Positions 54,269 through 64,000 of a stretch of 64,000 nucleotides of DNA are shown piece after piece. Positions within the stretch are counted from its first letter, which is position 1, and every line of letters begins with the position of its first letter. The position numbers and the translations under genes were made by a program. The notes beneath the pieces are model-generated. The model searched no databases and was not told the DNA's origin. It saw only the letters and a program-made list of their open reading frames with translations. The stretch spans positions 94,096,626 to 94,160,625 of the forward strand of contig NC_092048.1 of NCBI RefSeq assembly GCF_003086295.3, in the 5' to 3' direction. The DNA is from Arachis hypogaea. Lineage: Eukaryota; Streptophyta; Magnoliopsida; Fabales; Fabaceae.

Positions 54269-56341
54269 CACTACAACAAATTCGGGCTGAGGCAACCCTT
54301 TAAAAATGTTGCCTATAATAAGAAAAAGTGTTGCCTTTGATCAAAGGCAATACTTTCTGACAAAACGCAACGCTTTTTGGGGGTTGGCTATATGGCCGTT
54401 ACCTTTGGTCTAAGGCAACACTTGTGTATCAAAGGGAACCCAAACACAACGCTTTAAACAAAACTTTATGGCAACACTTTTTACAAGTTGTATTTTCTAA
54501 TACATAAAGCAACACTTGTCATGATTTTTTAAAGTTGCATTTTCTTATACTTAAAGCAACACTTGTCCAGGTTTTTTTAAATTACCTTCTTCGTATACAT
54601 AAAGCAACACTTATCCAAATTTTTTTAAGTTACCTTTTTCATAGACCTAAAGCAACACTTATCTAAGTTTATTTGCAGTTGTCTTTTTCTACTACCTAAA
54701 GCAACACCTTATTGAGTTTTTCTTAGATTCTCTTTTTTTATATCTAAAGCAATATATTTTTTACCTTTGTTAATGACAATTGAAGGATATATAGCACACA
54801 CTAATAATATTTAAATATTTAAATTCAATGTATTCAATATAGAAAGAATAGGATAATAATATATATTGCATCTATATAGAAAGATGTTCTAAGTACCAAT
54901 TAACATACTTGCTAAGTTACCAAGTCAAATAAAAATTAAACATAAGCAAATAAAATACATGTTTTTCTCATGATGAACTTGAACAAAAAAAACCTAGTTT
55001 TTTCATTTGAAACCAAAAGGAATTTGTGCTTCACTATTGTGCCAAGAATCGCCTTTATCTCTTCAGAAAACCTCATCCAACTATAAGCAAGTTGTAGCCA
55101 AATCTAAATGGACAAAAAAAATATAGTCAAAACATCAGCTTAACAATAACAAGTATACTCAACTGTTACAACAATTTAGCACACATATACCTAATCATGA
55201 TTTGGTATATGAGTCGATGGAGATTGGTCCAGATTCTTAAAATATTAACATGTTTGAGAAAAATATGAATACATTTATTAAATATCGCTCTAAAAAGTAA
55301 ACTAAGAAATCCTCGAAGATTATAGGATATGAAATAGAGGATTTCCATCTATTTTGTAGTGGGGTATAAATTGTTTAGAGTTTAGTGGGAAGGCTCCATG
55401 TATGTGATTTGTCTAATAGTTTAATGGATGGCAGTTCACAGCCACTTGTTTATAGTGTCACCACAAATGGATGCCTTAGTAACGTAAAAGAAATCAAAAG
55501 AAAACTCTTAGGAGAGACAGTCACTGCTGAAGAGCCAAGAAATGGTTAGGTTCTCCTATCTGTATACTTTGTGTACACAAACATCCACTATAGTACGAAA
55601 CTTATTTTTACCTTTTCAAAAACTATGGCCATAAAGATCTACTGAGCTATAATTCTGAAATTTCTCCAACCATTCAGTTTTGGTGTATCTCCTTATCCTA
55701 TTCAGTAATCAGTACTATGTATGTAAGTATGTTAAATGAAAGTAGTAAATTTCAGACAAACCTCGAGTTCAAATGGCATTGATGGCCCTCCGTTACTGTT
55801 CTTGGGGTTCAACCTGGGCATGACTCCAGAAGAGCTTGCCCTCCTTTACTAATAAATATTAACAGAGGCAGAAGTTTGGATTTAGTCCACTCAAATAACT
55901 TTATCCATGAAATGATGATAGTGATGTAACCATAATGTATTAATTTGGAATTAAGACATTACCAATTATATTCAAATATAAGTACACAATCTTTCATTGC
56001 TATTACTTGAAGGGAGCCCATATTTAGAAGTATCGCATACTCATAAACCTAACTCAAGACAAAGAAACTAAAAATTAATTGATATAAAAGGCAAGTTCAA
56101 TAAGGCTACCATCCTGGATTATTTGATAAAAGCAGACAACGCAGCAAAGACATGTAAACTTTACAAATTATAACATCATGGAGGACAGAGCACTCCATGA
56201 CATCTTCATGAAACTTGAATGATTGCATAAACATACACCACAAAGTATTACTAAATAGTGAGGATGCAAACAAAAGAAACTATACCAGCAAAGAGGGTAC
56301 CAAATTCATCAAAAACAAAGATGGATCCACACTTCGAATGT
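54269..56341 (+). mobile_element. CACTA (En/Spm-type) DNA transposon, left end and part of the interior
   Basis: It begins CACTACAACAAATTCGGGCT, a typical CACTA terminal inverted repeat, inside Gag sequence of J. Subterminal repeats of the AAAGCAACACTTGTC type follow (54410-54760), each about 60 bp apart, as expected for this superfamily. The interior (54770-56341) is AT-rich with no recognisable transposase. The right end is not found, since J's Gag does not resume. The right boundary given is only where LTR M begins. Orientation relative to any transposase gene is unknown. Confidence 0.65.
54410..54760 (+). repeat. Subterminal repeats of the CACTA element
   Basis: At least five copies of TAAAGCAACACTT(G/A)TC with T-rich spacers, spaced about 55-65 bp, plus related GGCAACACTT and GTTGCCTTT motifs near the terminus. 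In CACTA elements such repeats are transposase-binding sites. Confidence 0.7.
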
Positions 56342-57833
56342 TGATGAAGAGAATTCTTGCATGGTTTAGAATCGATCGATCAAAACAAGAATCAATTCGT
56401 TGGTAGCATAGTCCAAACCCACAATGAATTCTCAAGATCAAATAATAAATTCAATACAAAACAAATAACCGAGAGTAATGAAACCTCAGGTCATTCTCCC
56501 TAGGAATGCAAATGAAATGTTAACTCTTTTGGTTGTGAAGAGGGCAAAAGGGGTTTTGTAATTAAAGAACAAAAGATTAAAAGAACTAAGCAATGAGCAA
56601 AATTGTAATTAAAGCAAGTAAAGGTAAATAGGGTCAAACTATTGAAAATGCAATAAGAGAGCCTTGACTTGGGAGTGAGGATCCATGGAATCCTATCATT
56701 GCCATAACTACAACTATGGTAATTATCATGAGTCAATCTCGCCTAGTCAACCCCAACCATCAAGGAATAAGTCAAGCAAGCATAATTGACCTTAATCCAT
56801 AAGTCCTAACCAACTTACCAAACTAGTTGATAAAAGGCTAGCGTCAATGGAAACAAGAGTCAAGTAACTACCCAAGAATTACCACTAAATGTCGTACATT
56901 ATGACTCTAGTATCCTAGGAACTCAAACCACAAGCCAAGGAGGGAAAATCTACTCAAAATCTAAAGTTGGCATTTTCACAAACACCTTGTGTGCATAAAT
57001 GTAAAGCATGAGAAATTGTAAAGGAAAATTGTAAAACTATAACCAACTATCAACAAAATCAAACATAAACAAGCAATCAAATATAAAGGAAGCATGAAAC
57101 TCAGTAGAGCACTTCCCCTCAACCTAGGAGGTTTAGAAACTCATACTAATAGAAAATACAATGTGGAATTTGAAAATATCGCCTAAATTTTTTCAAACAA
57201 GGGTGATCCTTGTCCTTTAAATACTAAACTAATGACTAAGGATTACATAAGGGTAAAACAGTTTTTTAGTGCTAAAATCCACTTCTAGGGCCTACTTGGT
57301 GAGTGTTTGGGCTGAGCTTGGTTGAGATCCACGTGTTAGGAGGCCTCTAGGGCGTTGAACGCTGGCTAAGGGGTCCTTCATGGTTATTGGACGATGGTCT
57401 CTTCTCCTTTGGATGTTGGATGCCAGAATAGGACAGGAGGCTGGCGTTGAACGCCAGTTTTGGGCCTTCAATTCTGAAGAAAGGTATGACCTATTATACA
57501 TTGCTGGAAAGATCTGGATGTTAGATTTCAATAGCCATTGAGAACTCTCCATTTGGACTTCTGTAGCTCCAGAAAAGGTCTTTCGAATGCAAGGAGGTTA
57601 GATCCGAACAGCATCTGTAATGCTTTCTCTATCTTTGAATCAAACTTTTGCTCCAGCTTCTCAATTTCAACCAGAAAATGCCTGAAATTGCATAAAAATA
57701 CACAAACTCAAAGTAGAATCTAAAAATGTGAATTTTGCAATAAAACCTATGAAAACTTAATAAAATTTAAACAAAACATACTAAAAACTATATGAAAATG
57801 ATGGCAAAAAGCGTATAAAATATCCGCTCATCA
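56342..57833 (-). repeat. M: LTR of mixed type (possible chimera)
   Basis: 1492 bp, TGATGAAGAG to CCGCTCATCA. Read on the minus strand, the U3 half (57833 to about 57220) is A-like: TGATGAGCGGATATTTTATAC, CTGGCGTTGAACGCCAG at 57440, and the block before the TATA region. The other half (56342 to about 57200) resembles G/E-type R-U5 (AATTCTTG..GGTTTAGAAT, ACCGAG...CTCAGGTCAT). No 5-bp target duplication is seen (AATGT on the left, GTGCT on the right). Confidence 0.65.
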
Positions 57834-58477
57834 GTGCTGTTATGAAAAATTTTGGGCCTCATGGTTGCCCTTTTTTATTAATTTATTTTGTTGTTTTGCA
57901 TATTCATTTTTTGTTGGCTTCGAGGGTAATCGGTACCCGATTTTGTTTTTTCCAAGTTTTCGTTTTACCACTTGTTGGAAGTAATACGAATAAATATGTA
58001 AAGAAAAGGAAAATTTTATTAAAGGGTTTAAGAGAATATGGGCCTCGTTAAAACCTCCACGGAACTTGGGTAGGAAAGAGTGCCTGAATTTAAAACAAAA
58101 TAAAACAAGAAGAAAAAAGGAGAAATAACTTTCCTAAGTAACCCACTTGGGAGCTCGATTATTATGAATAATAGAATCGTAAATTGGCAGTGTTTCATGA
58201 CCTCAGTAGTTTAGTACTGTTGAGCCATTCCAACTTAGAAGCCTTTTTCCCGATTATAGTCTTGACTCAGTAGGGTCCTTTCCAATTTGGAGTTATCTTT
58301 CCCTCTCTTGGAGTTGGGAGACCGACGTTGTTACATCGTAGGACCAGGACTCCTTGTTTGAATTCTCGTTTCACGACATCTTAGTTGTATCTCAAGCTCA
58401 CCCTTTGTTTCAAGGCGAGTTCTCGTACAGGGGCTATTTTTCTTACCTTATCTACGAGGTCTCGTTCTGTGGATTTG
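57834..58477 (-). pseudogene. L: integrase C-terminus remnant of another Ty3/gypsy element
   Basis: Minus strand from 58476: TERDLVDKVRKIAPVRELAL, then GVLVLRCNNVGLPTPREGK, then TPNWKGPY, ending near 58155. This is the usual C-terminal end of a plant Ty3/gypsy integrase (the VLR..PTP.GK..NW.GPY block). Stops near 58381, 58269 and 58180 break it. Positions 57834-58150 are its 3' flank without an ORF. It is more decayed than the other elements and serves as the host into which D inserted (probable left duplication ATTTG, 58473-58477). Confidence 0.75.
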
Positions 58478-60020
58478 TGGTGCACGAAAATTACTTCACA
58501 CTATGTAATTCCGCACAACTAACCAGCAAGTGCACTGGGTCGTCCAAGTAATACCTTACGTGAGTAAGGGTCGAATCCCACGGAGATTGTTGGTTTGAAG
58601 CAAGCTATGGTTATCTTGTAACTCTTAGTCAGGATATAATATCAATAATAATTCTTAGTTTTAATTGTAAAAGTCAAGGGGGCATAAAATAAATACTTGT
58701 TACTCAATAATGGAGAATATGTTGGGGTTTTGGAGATGCTTTGTCCTCTTTATTTCAGCTTTTCTCTTGTACTCCTCTCCACACACGCAAGGCTCCTTCC
58801 ATGGCAAGCTGTATGTAAGGTGTCACCGTTGTCAATGGCTACTTCCCGTCCTCTCAGTGAAAATGGTCCAAATGCTCTGTCACAGCACGGCTAATCATCT
58901 GTTGGTTCTCGATCATGTCGGAATAGAATCCCTTGATTCTTTTGCGTCTGTCACTACGCCCAACAATCGCGAGTTTGAAGCTTGTCACAGCCATTCAATC
59001 CTTGAATCCTACTCGGAATACCACAGACAAGGTTTAGACTTTCCGGATTCTCATGAATGCCGCCATCAATTCTAGCTTATACCACGAAGATTCTGATTAA
59101 GAAATCTAAGAGATACTCATTCAATCTAATGTAGAATGGATGTGGTTGTCAGGTACACGTTCATGGATTGAGGAAGGTGATGAGTGTCACGGATCATCAC
59201 CTTCTTCATAGTGAAGCGCGAATGAACATCTTAGATAGGAACAAGCGTGTTTGAATGGAAAACAGAGATAATTGCATTAATTCATCAAGACGTTGCAGAG
59301 CTCCTCACCCCCAACAATGGATTTTAGAGACTCATGCCATCAAAGAGTACAAATTTCAGATCCAAAAATGTCATGAGGAGCAAAATAAATCTCTAAAAGT
59401 TGTTTAAATACTAAACTAGTAACCTAGGTTTACAGAAAATGAGTAAACTATGATAGATAGTGCAGAAATCCACTTCTGGGGCCCACTTGGTGTGTGCTAG
59501 GGCTGAGACTTAAGCTTCTCACGAGCTTGGGCTGTTTTGGGCATTCAACGCCAGGTTGTAACCTGTTTCTGGCGTTGAACTCCAACTTGTAACTTGTTTC
59601 TGGCGCTGGACGCCAGACTGCAACATGGAACTGGCGTTGAACGCCAGTTTACGTCGTCTATCCTTGAGCAAAGTATGGACTATTATATATTTATGGAACG
59701 CCCTGGATGTCTACTTTCCAACGCAATTGAGAGCGTGCCATTTGGAGTTCTGTAGCTCCAGAAAATTCACTTTGAGTGCAGGGAGGTCAGAATCCAACAG
59801 CATCAGCAGTCCTTTTTCAGCCTGAATCAGATTTTTGCTCAGCTCCCTCAATTTCAGCCAGAAAATACCTGAAATCACAGAAAAACACACAAACTCATAG
59901 TAAAGTCCAGAAATGTGATTTTTAATTAAAAACTAACAAAAATATACTAAAAACCAACTAAATCATACATAAAACTAAGTAAAAACAATGCCAAAAAGCG
60001 TATAAATTATCCGCTCATCA
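58478..60020 (-). repeat. 3' LTR of element D
   Basis: 1543 bp, TGGTGCACG to CCGCTCATCA. U3 palindromes (TGGCGTTGAACGCCAG and variants) lie at 59535-59650. Same family as A and the solo LTR at 18546, but clearly diverged. Confidence 0.88.
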
Positions 60021-60058
60021 CAACACCAAACTTAAATTGTTGCTTGTCCCCAAGCAAC
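60021..60058 (-). promoter_or_regulatory. Terminal hairpin and polypurine-tract region of element D
   Basis: Minus strand: stem GTTGCTT/AAGCAAC, loop GGGGAC, then AATTTAAGTTTGGTGTTG abutting the LTR. Identical to element A. Confidence 0.78.
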
Positions 60059-61165
60059 TAAATACAAAGTAGGATAAAAAGAAGAGAATATACAATGAAT
60101 TCCAAAAACATCTATAAAGATCAGTCTTAATTAGATGAGTGGGGCTATTAGCTTTTTGCTTCTGAACAGTTTTGGCATCTCACTTTATCCTTTGAAGTTC
60201 AGAATGATTGGCATCTATAGAAACTCAGAATTTAGATAGTGTTATTGATTCTCCTAGTTCAGTATGTTGATTCTTGAACACAGCTACTTTATGAGTCTTG
60301 GCCGTGGCCCTAAGCACTCTGTTTTTCAGTATTACCACCGGATACATACATGCCACAGACACATAATTGGGTGAACCTTTTCAGATTGTGACTCAGCTTT
60401 TCTAAAGTCCCCAATTAGAGGTGTCCAGGGTTCTTAAGCACACTCTGTTTTTTGCTTTGGACCTCAACTTTAACCACTCAGTCTCAAGTTTTCACTTGAC
60501 ACCTTCACGCCACAAGCACATGGTTAGGGACAGCTTGGTTTAGCCGCTAAGGCTAGGATTTTATTCCTTTAGGCCCCCCTATCCACTGATGCTCAAAGCC
60601 TTAGATCCTTTTTATTACCCTTGCCTTTTGGTTTTAAGGGCTATTGGCTTTTTGCTCTTGCCTTTTGGTTTAAAGAGCTTTTGGCTTTTTCTTCTTGCTT
60701 TTTCTTTTTCTTGCTCTCTTTTTTTTTTGTATTTTTTTTCTCTGCAAGCTTTGTTCTTCACTGCTTTTTATTGCTTCAAGAATCATTTTTATGATTTTTC
60801 AGATTATCAAATAACATTTCTCCTTTTTCATCATTCTTTCAAGAGCCAACAATTTTAACATTCATAAACAACAAATTCAAAAGACATATGCACTGTTCAA
60901 GCATTCATTCAGAAAACAAAAAGTATTGCCACCACATCAAAATAATTAAACTATTTTAAAATTCGAAATTCATGTACTTCTTTTTCTTTTTCAGAAAACA
61001 ATTTTCATTTAAGAAAGGTGATGGATTCATAGGACATTCATATCTTTAAGACATAGACACTTAGATACTAGTGATCATATAGTAAAGACACAAACATAAT
61101 TAAACATGAAGTATAGTAAACGAAAAACAAGAAAATAAGAACAAGGAGATTAAGGAATGGGTCCA
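60059..61165 (-). other. Non-coding 3' region of element D
   Basis: Counterpart of 15270-16347 in A, including the CACGCCACAAGCACATG and GGCCGTGGCCCTAAG blocks and a pyrimidine run at 60680-60745. No ORF is supported. Confidence 0.65.
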
Positions 61166-61167
61166 CC

Positions 61168-61300
61168 TTAATGAGGATGGCGTCTTCCTCTTCTTGAAGA
61201 ACCAATGGTGCTCTTGAGCTCCTCTATGTCTCTTTCTTGCCTTTGTTGCTCTTTCCTCATAGCTCTTTGATCTGCAGTCAATTGCTCTACCACTGAATTA
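61168..61300 (-). pseudogene. C-terminal scrap of the plant transposon protein-like ORF in D
   Basis: Minus strand: DQRAMRKEQQRQERDIEELK, then a basic end RRGRRHPH and TAA (61168-61170). It aligns with the last ~40 residues of the A ORF (15150-15266). The upstream ~340 codons are deleted. A few bases further, the internal hairpin cassette begins, so the deletion joined the ORF's end to its 5' leader. Confidence 0.7.
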
Positions 61301-61319
61301 TGGAAAAACAAAAGCAATA

Positions 61320-61358
61320 CCACACCAAACTTAAAAGGTTTGCTCATCCTCGAGCAAA
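61320..61358 (-). promoter_or_regulatory. Internal hairpin plus polypurine-like motif of element D
   Basis: Minus strand: 7-bp stem TTTGCTC/GAGCAAA, loop GAGGAT (61358-61339), then CCTTTTAAGTTTGGTGTGG. It matches the A copy at 14042-14077. Confidence 0.6.
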
Positions 61359-61505
61359 AGAAGAAAGAAGTGGAGAAGATGGAGGAGATGGAAGTGTGTG
61401 AATCGGTGGGGTAGTTGGGGATCCTGTGGGGTCCACAGATCCAGTGGGGTCAAGGATTTAGCATCCCTGCTCCAATTAAGCGTACAAAATGCCCTTACTG
61501 TGCAA

Positions 61506-61682
61506 TCCTGGCGTTTAACGCCAGACTGCTGCATGTTTCTGGCGTTAAACGCCCAAATGTAGCCTGTTTCTGGCGTTTAACGCCAGACTGATGCTTGTTT
61601 CTGGCGTTAAACGCCATCTTGGTGCTTGTTTTTGGCGTTAAACGCCAGACAGATGCTTGTTTCTGGCGTTTAAACGCCAGAA
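61506..61682 (-). repeat. Palindrome array downstream of pol in element D
   Basis: Six CTGGCGTTTAACGCCAG-type units at about 30-bp spacing, homologous in place to 13438-13615 of A. One unit at 61665-61680 is the perfect palindrome TGGCGTTTAAACGCCA. Confidence 0.8.
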
Positions 61683-61827
61683 TGATCTTCCTCCAGGGTG
61701 TGCTATTTTTCATGCTGTTTTTCATTCTGTTTTTGATTTTCCATTTGTTTTTGTGACTTCACATGATCATCAACCTAAAGAAACCATAAAATAGCCATGG
61801 AAAATAAATAGATATAATTAAATAACA

Positions 61828-61843
61828 TTGGGTTGCCTCCCAA
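61828..61843 (-). promoter_or_regulatory. Post-ORF hairpin of element D
   Basis: Stem TTGGG/CCCAA, loop AGGCAA on the minus strand, about 50 bp past the pol stop, as in A. Confidence 0.65.
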
Positions 61844-61892
61844 CAAGCGCTTCTTTAATGTCAATAGCATGACAGTGAGCTCTCATAGAGCC

Positions 61893-64000
61893 TCACAGAT
61901 AATCAGAGCAAGGTTGGGATCTCCCAACACCAAACTTAGAGTTTGAATGTGGGGGTTCAACACCAAACTTAGAGTTTGGTTGTGGCCTCCCAACACCAAA
62001 CTTAGAGTTTGGCTGTGGGGGCTTTGGTTGACTATGCAGTGAGAGAAGCTTTTCATGCTTCCTCTCCATGGTTACAGAAGGAGAACCTTGTGTCTTATAG
62101 TTTACAATGTCTGCAAACCACAGAGCTTCCTGAATAGCAAACAATTTCTCATCCGGAAAGGTTTCATAGATCTCAGTAGGAGGGAGGGATGCTCCTGCTA
62201 CTAGTTCTGTCCGGGACAGGTGATCAGCTACTTGATTCTCTGTCCCTTTTCTATCTCTTATTTCTATATCAAACTCTTGCAGAAGCAACACCCATCTTAT
62301 GAGCCTGGGCTTTGAATCCTGCTTTGTGAGTAGATATTTAAGAGCAGCATGGTCAGTGTACACAATCACTTTTGATCCTACTAAGTTGGATCTAAACTTG
62401 TCAATGGCATAAACCACTGCAAGTAATTCTTTTTCTGTGGTTGTGTAATTTTTCTGGGCATCATTTAAAACACTGCTAGCATAATAAATGACATGCAGAA
62501 GCTTGTTATGCCTCTGTCCCAATACTGCACCAATGGTATGGTCACTGGCATCACACATTAGTTCGAATGGTAATGTCCAATATGGTGCAGAAATAACTGG
62601 TGCTGTGACCAGCTTAGCTTTCAGCGTCTCAAACGCCTGCAGACACTTTGTGTCAAACACAAATGGTGTGTCAGCAGCTAGCAGATTGCTCAGAGGTTTT
62701 GCAATTTTTGAAAAATCCTTTATAAACCTCCTATAGAATCCTGCATGCCCCAGAAAGCTTCTGATTGCCTTAACATTGGCAGGTGGTGGTAATTTTTCAA
62801 TTACTTCAACTTTAGCTTGATCCACCTCTATTCCCTTATTTAAAATTCTATGCCCAAGGACAATCCCTTCAGTCACCATAAAGTGACATTTTTCCCAGTT
62901 TAAAACTAGGTTGGTCTCTTGGCATCTTTTCAGAACAAGTGCTAAATGGTTAAGGCAGGAGTTGAATGAGTCTCCAATTACTGAAAAGTCATCCATGAAG
63001 ACTTCTAGAAACTTCTCTACCATATCAGAGAAGATAGAGAGCATGCACCTCTGAAAGGTTGCAGGTGCATTACACAGACCAAAAGGCATCCTTCTGTAGG
63101 CAAACACTCCAGAAGGACATGTGAATGCTGTTTTCTCTTGGTCCTGAGGATCTACTGCAATTTGGTTGTAACCTGAATAGCCATCCAAAAAGCAGTAATA
63201 TTCATGACCTGCTAGTCTCTCTAGCATCTGGTTTATGAATGGTAAAGGAAAATGATCCTTCCTGGTGGCTGTATTGAGCCTTCTCTAGTCAATACACATA
63301 CGCCACCCTGTAACTGTTCTTGTAGGAACCAGTTCATTCTTTTTATTATGAACCACTGTCATTCCTCCCTTCTTAGGGACAACATGGACAGGGCTCACCC
63401 AGGGGCTATCAGAAATAGGATAGATAATCCCAGCCTCTAGTAATTTAGTGACCTCTTTCTGCACCACCTCCTTCATGGCGGGATTTAGCCGCCTCTGTCG
63501 TTGAACCACTGGCTTAGCATCATCCTCTAATAGGATCTTGTGCATGCATCTGGCTGGGCTAATGCCCTTAAGATCACTTATGGACCACCCAAGAGCTGTC
63601 TTGTGTGTCCTTAGCACCTGAATTAGTGCTTTCTCTTCCTGTGGCCCTAAAGCAGAGCTTATGATTACAGGAAAAGTGTCACCTTCTCCCAGAAATGCAT
63701 ATTTCAGGGATGGTGGTAGTGGTTTGAGCTCGGGTTTAGGAGGTTTCTCCTCTTCCTGAGGAGTTTTCAGAGGTTCTTTAAAAATGTCTTCTAGCTTTGA
63801 TTCGAGACTCTCAGTCATATGGACCTCTTCCACCAGGGAGTCAATAATATCAATGCCCAGGCAGTCGTCTGATGTGTCTGGATGTTGCATAGCTTTGACA
63901 ACATTCAACTTAAACTCATCCTCATTGACTCTCAGGGTTATCTCCCCTTTTTGGACGTCAATGAGGGTTTATCCAGTTGCTAGGAATGGTCTTTCTAGAA
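61893..64000 (-). pseudogene. Pol of element D: protease end, RT, RNase H, truncated integrase
   Basis: Read on the minus strand in one frame: protease C-terminus (64000-63930, LERPFLATG), linker, then RT beginning about 63560 (RRLNPAMKEVVQKEV, GIIYPISDSPWVSPVHVVPK). After the stop at 63285-63287, RT continues with [14 protein letters not shown] (first catalytic Asp), [17 protein letters not shown], and the catalytic FMDD at about 62988-62999. RNase H follows, with its acidic residues in [37 protein letters not shown] and NQVADHLSR. The frame reaches the start of integrase ([14 protein letters not shown], about 62088), then jumps to the pol tail ([13 protein letters not shown] and KFGVG repeats). 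Sequence type is Athila-like. Stops at 63969-63971 and 63285-63287 and the missing integrase make it non-functional. Confidence 0.9.
61925..62015 (-). repeat. Three polypurine-like motif copies in the pol tail of D
   Basis: Minus strand CTAAGTTTGGTGTTG occurs three times, encoding SKFGVG repeats as in A (13104-13203). Confidence 0.75.

Larger units (their letters stand above)
58478..64000 (-). mobile_element. Element D: A-family retrotransposon with RT, 3' part
   Basis: Minus strand, running off the right edge. From the left it has a 3' LTR (58478-60020), terminal hairpin cassette, non-coding region, remnant of the plant-transposon-protein ORF, internal cassette, palindrome array, post-ORF hairpin, pol tail, RNase H, RT, and the end of the protease (64000). 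The integrase is deleted. It is the only reverse transcriptase source in the window, yet it is disabled by stops. Confidence 0.88.

Noticed and set aside
55351..55361. TTTTGTAGTG as the right end of the CACTA element
   Set aside because: Only CACTACAA matches the left terminus, the 3-bp flanks differ (GTT against GGG), and J Gag does not resume afterwards. Kept as an open possibility only.

Overview
This window is plant nuclear DNA made almost entirely of nested LTR retrotransposons. I see no ordinary host gene, tRNA, rRNA or CRISPR array. The elements look like the Athila/Tat side of Ty3/gypsy. Primer-binding sites match the 3' end of plant tRNA-Asp, the Gag proteins lack zinc knuckles, there are retropepsin and reverse transcriptase/RNase H domains, and an extra ORF of the 'putative plant transposon protein' type lies downstream of pol. 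The LTR ends (TGATGAGCGGATAATTTATA... and TGATAAACC...) and the dense GGCGTTTAACGCC and ACGCGTACGCGT palindromes suggest a legume, most likely Arachis (peanut or a wild relative). That species call rests on memory, not on a search.

Nesting, outermost to innermost, judged from LTR ends and 5-bp target duplications (element letters are mine): J (minus, A-like gag remnant, 53100-54268) contains K (plus LTR remnant, 51843-53099). K contains I (plus, 39893-51842, left part outside the window). I contains E (plus, 2696-39892) and separately H (minus, 39950-47836). E contains G (minus, 1-2695, running off the left edge) and F (minus solo LTR, 7818-38078). F is split by A (plus, 7825-36585). A is split by B (plus, 17533-36121). 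B is split by a solo LTR (minus, 18546-20214) and by C (minus, 26562-33199). The chain J>K>I>E>F>A>B>C is eight levels deep. LTR-pair divergence estimated by eye falls with depth (A and E about 5%, B about 2-3%, C about 0.4%), which supports the order.

Right of J lie the left end of a CACTA DNA transposon (54269 to about 56341), an LTR that looks chimeric (M, 56342-57833), a decayed integrase C-terminus of another Ty3/gypsy element (L, 57834-58477), and element D (minus, 58478 to the right edge). D is the only element here with a reverse transcriptase.

Coding content: A and B keep gag-protease but have lost RT and integrase. C has only a deleted gag. E, G and H share an unrelated protein ('ORF-X' here) that I do not recognise. 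I and A carry the plant-transposon-protein ORF. B carries an intact Gln-rich coiled-coil ORF. Nearly all these reading frames contain stops or frameshifts, so the elements must have been mobilised in trans.

The most interesting signals are structural. Each family has a hairpin followed by a polypurine-tract-like motif directly before its 3' LTR and often a second copy inside the element. The stems differ in sequence but keep pairing. A second covarying hairpin follows the main ORF. Each family also has its own CpG-rich palindrome array in U3, just upstream of the TATA box.
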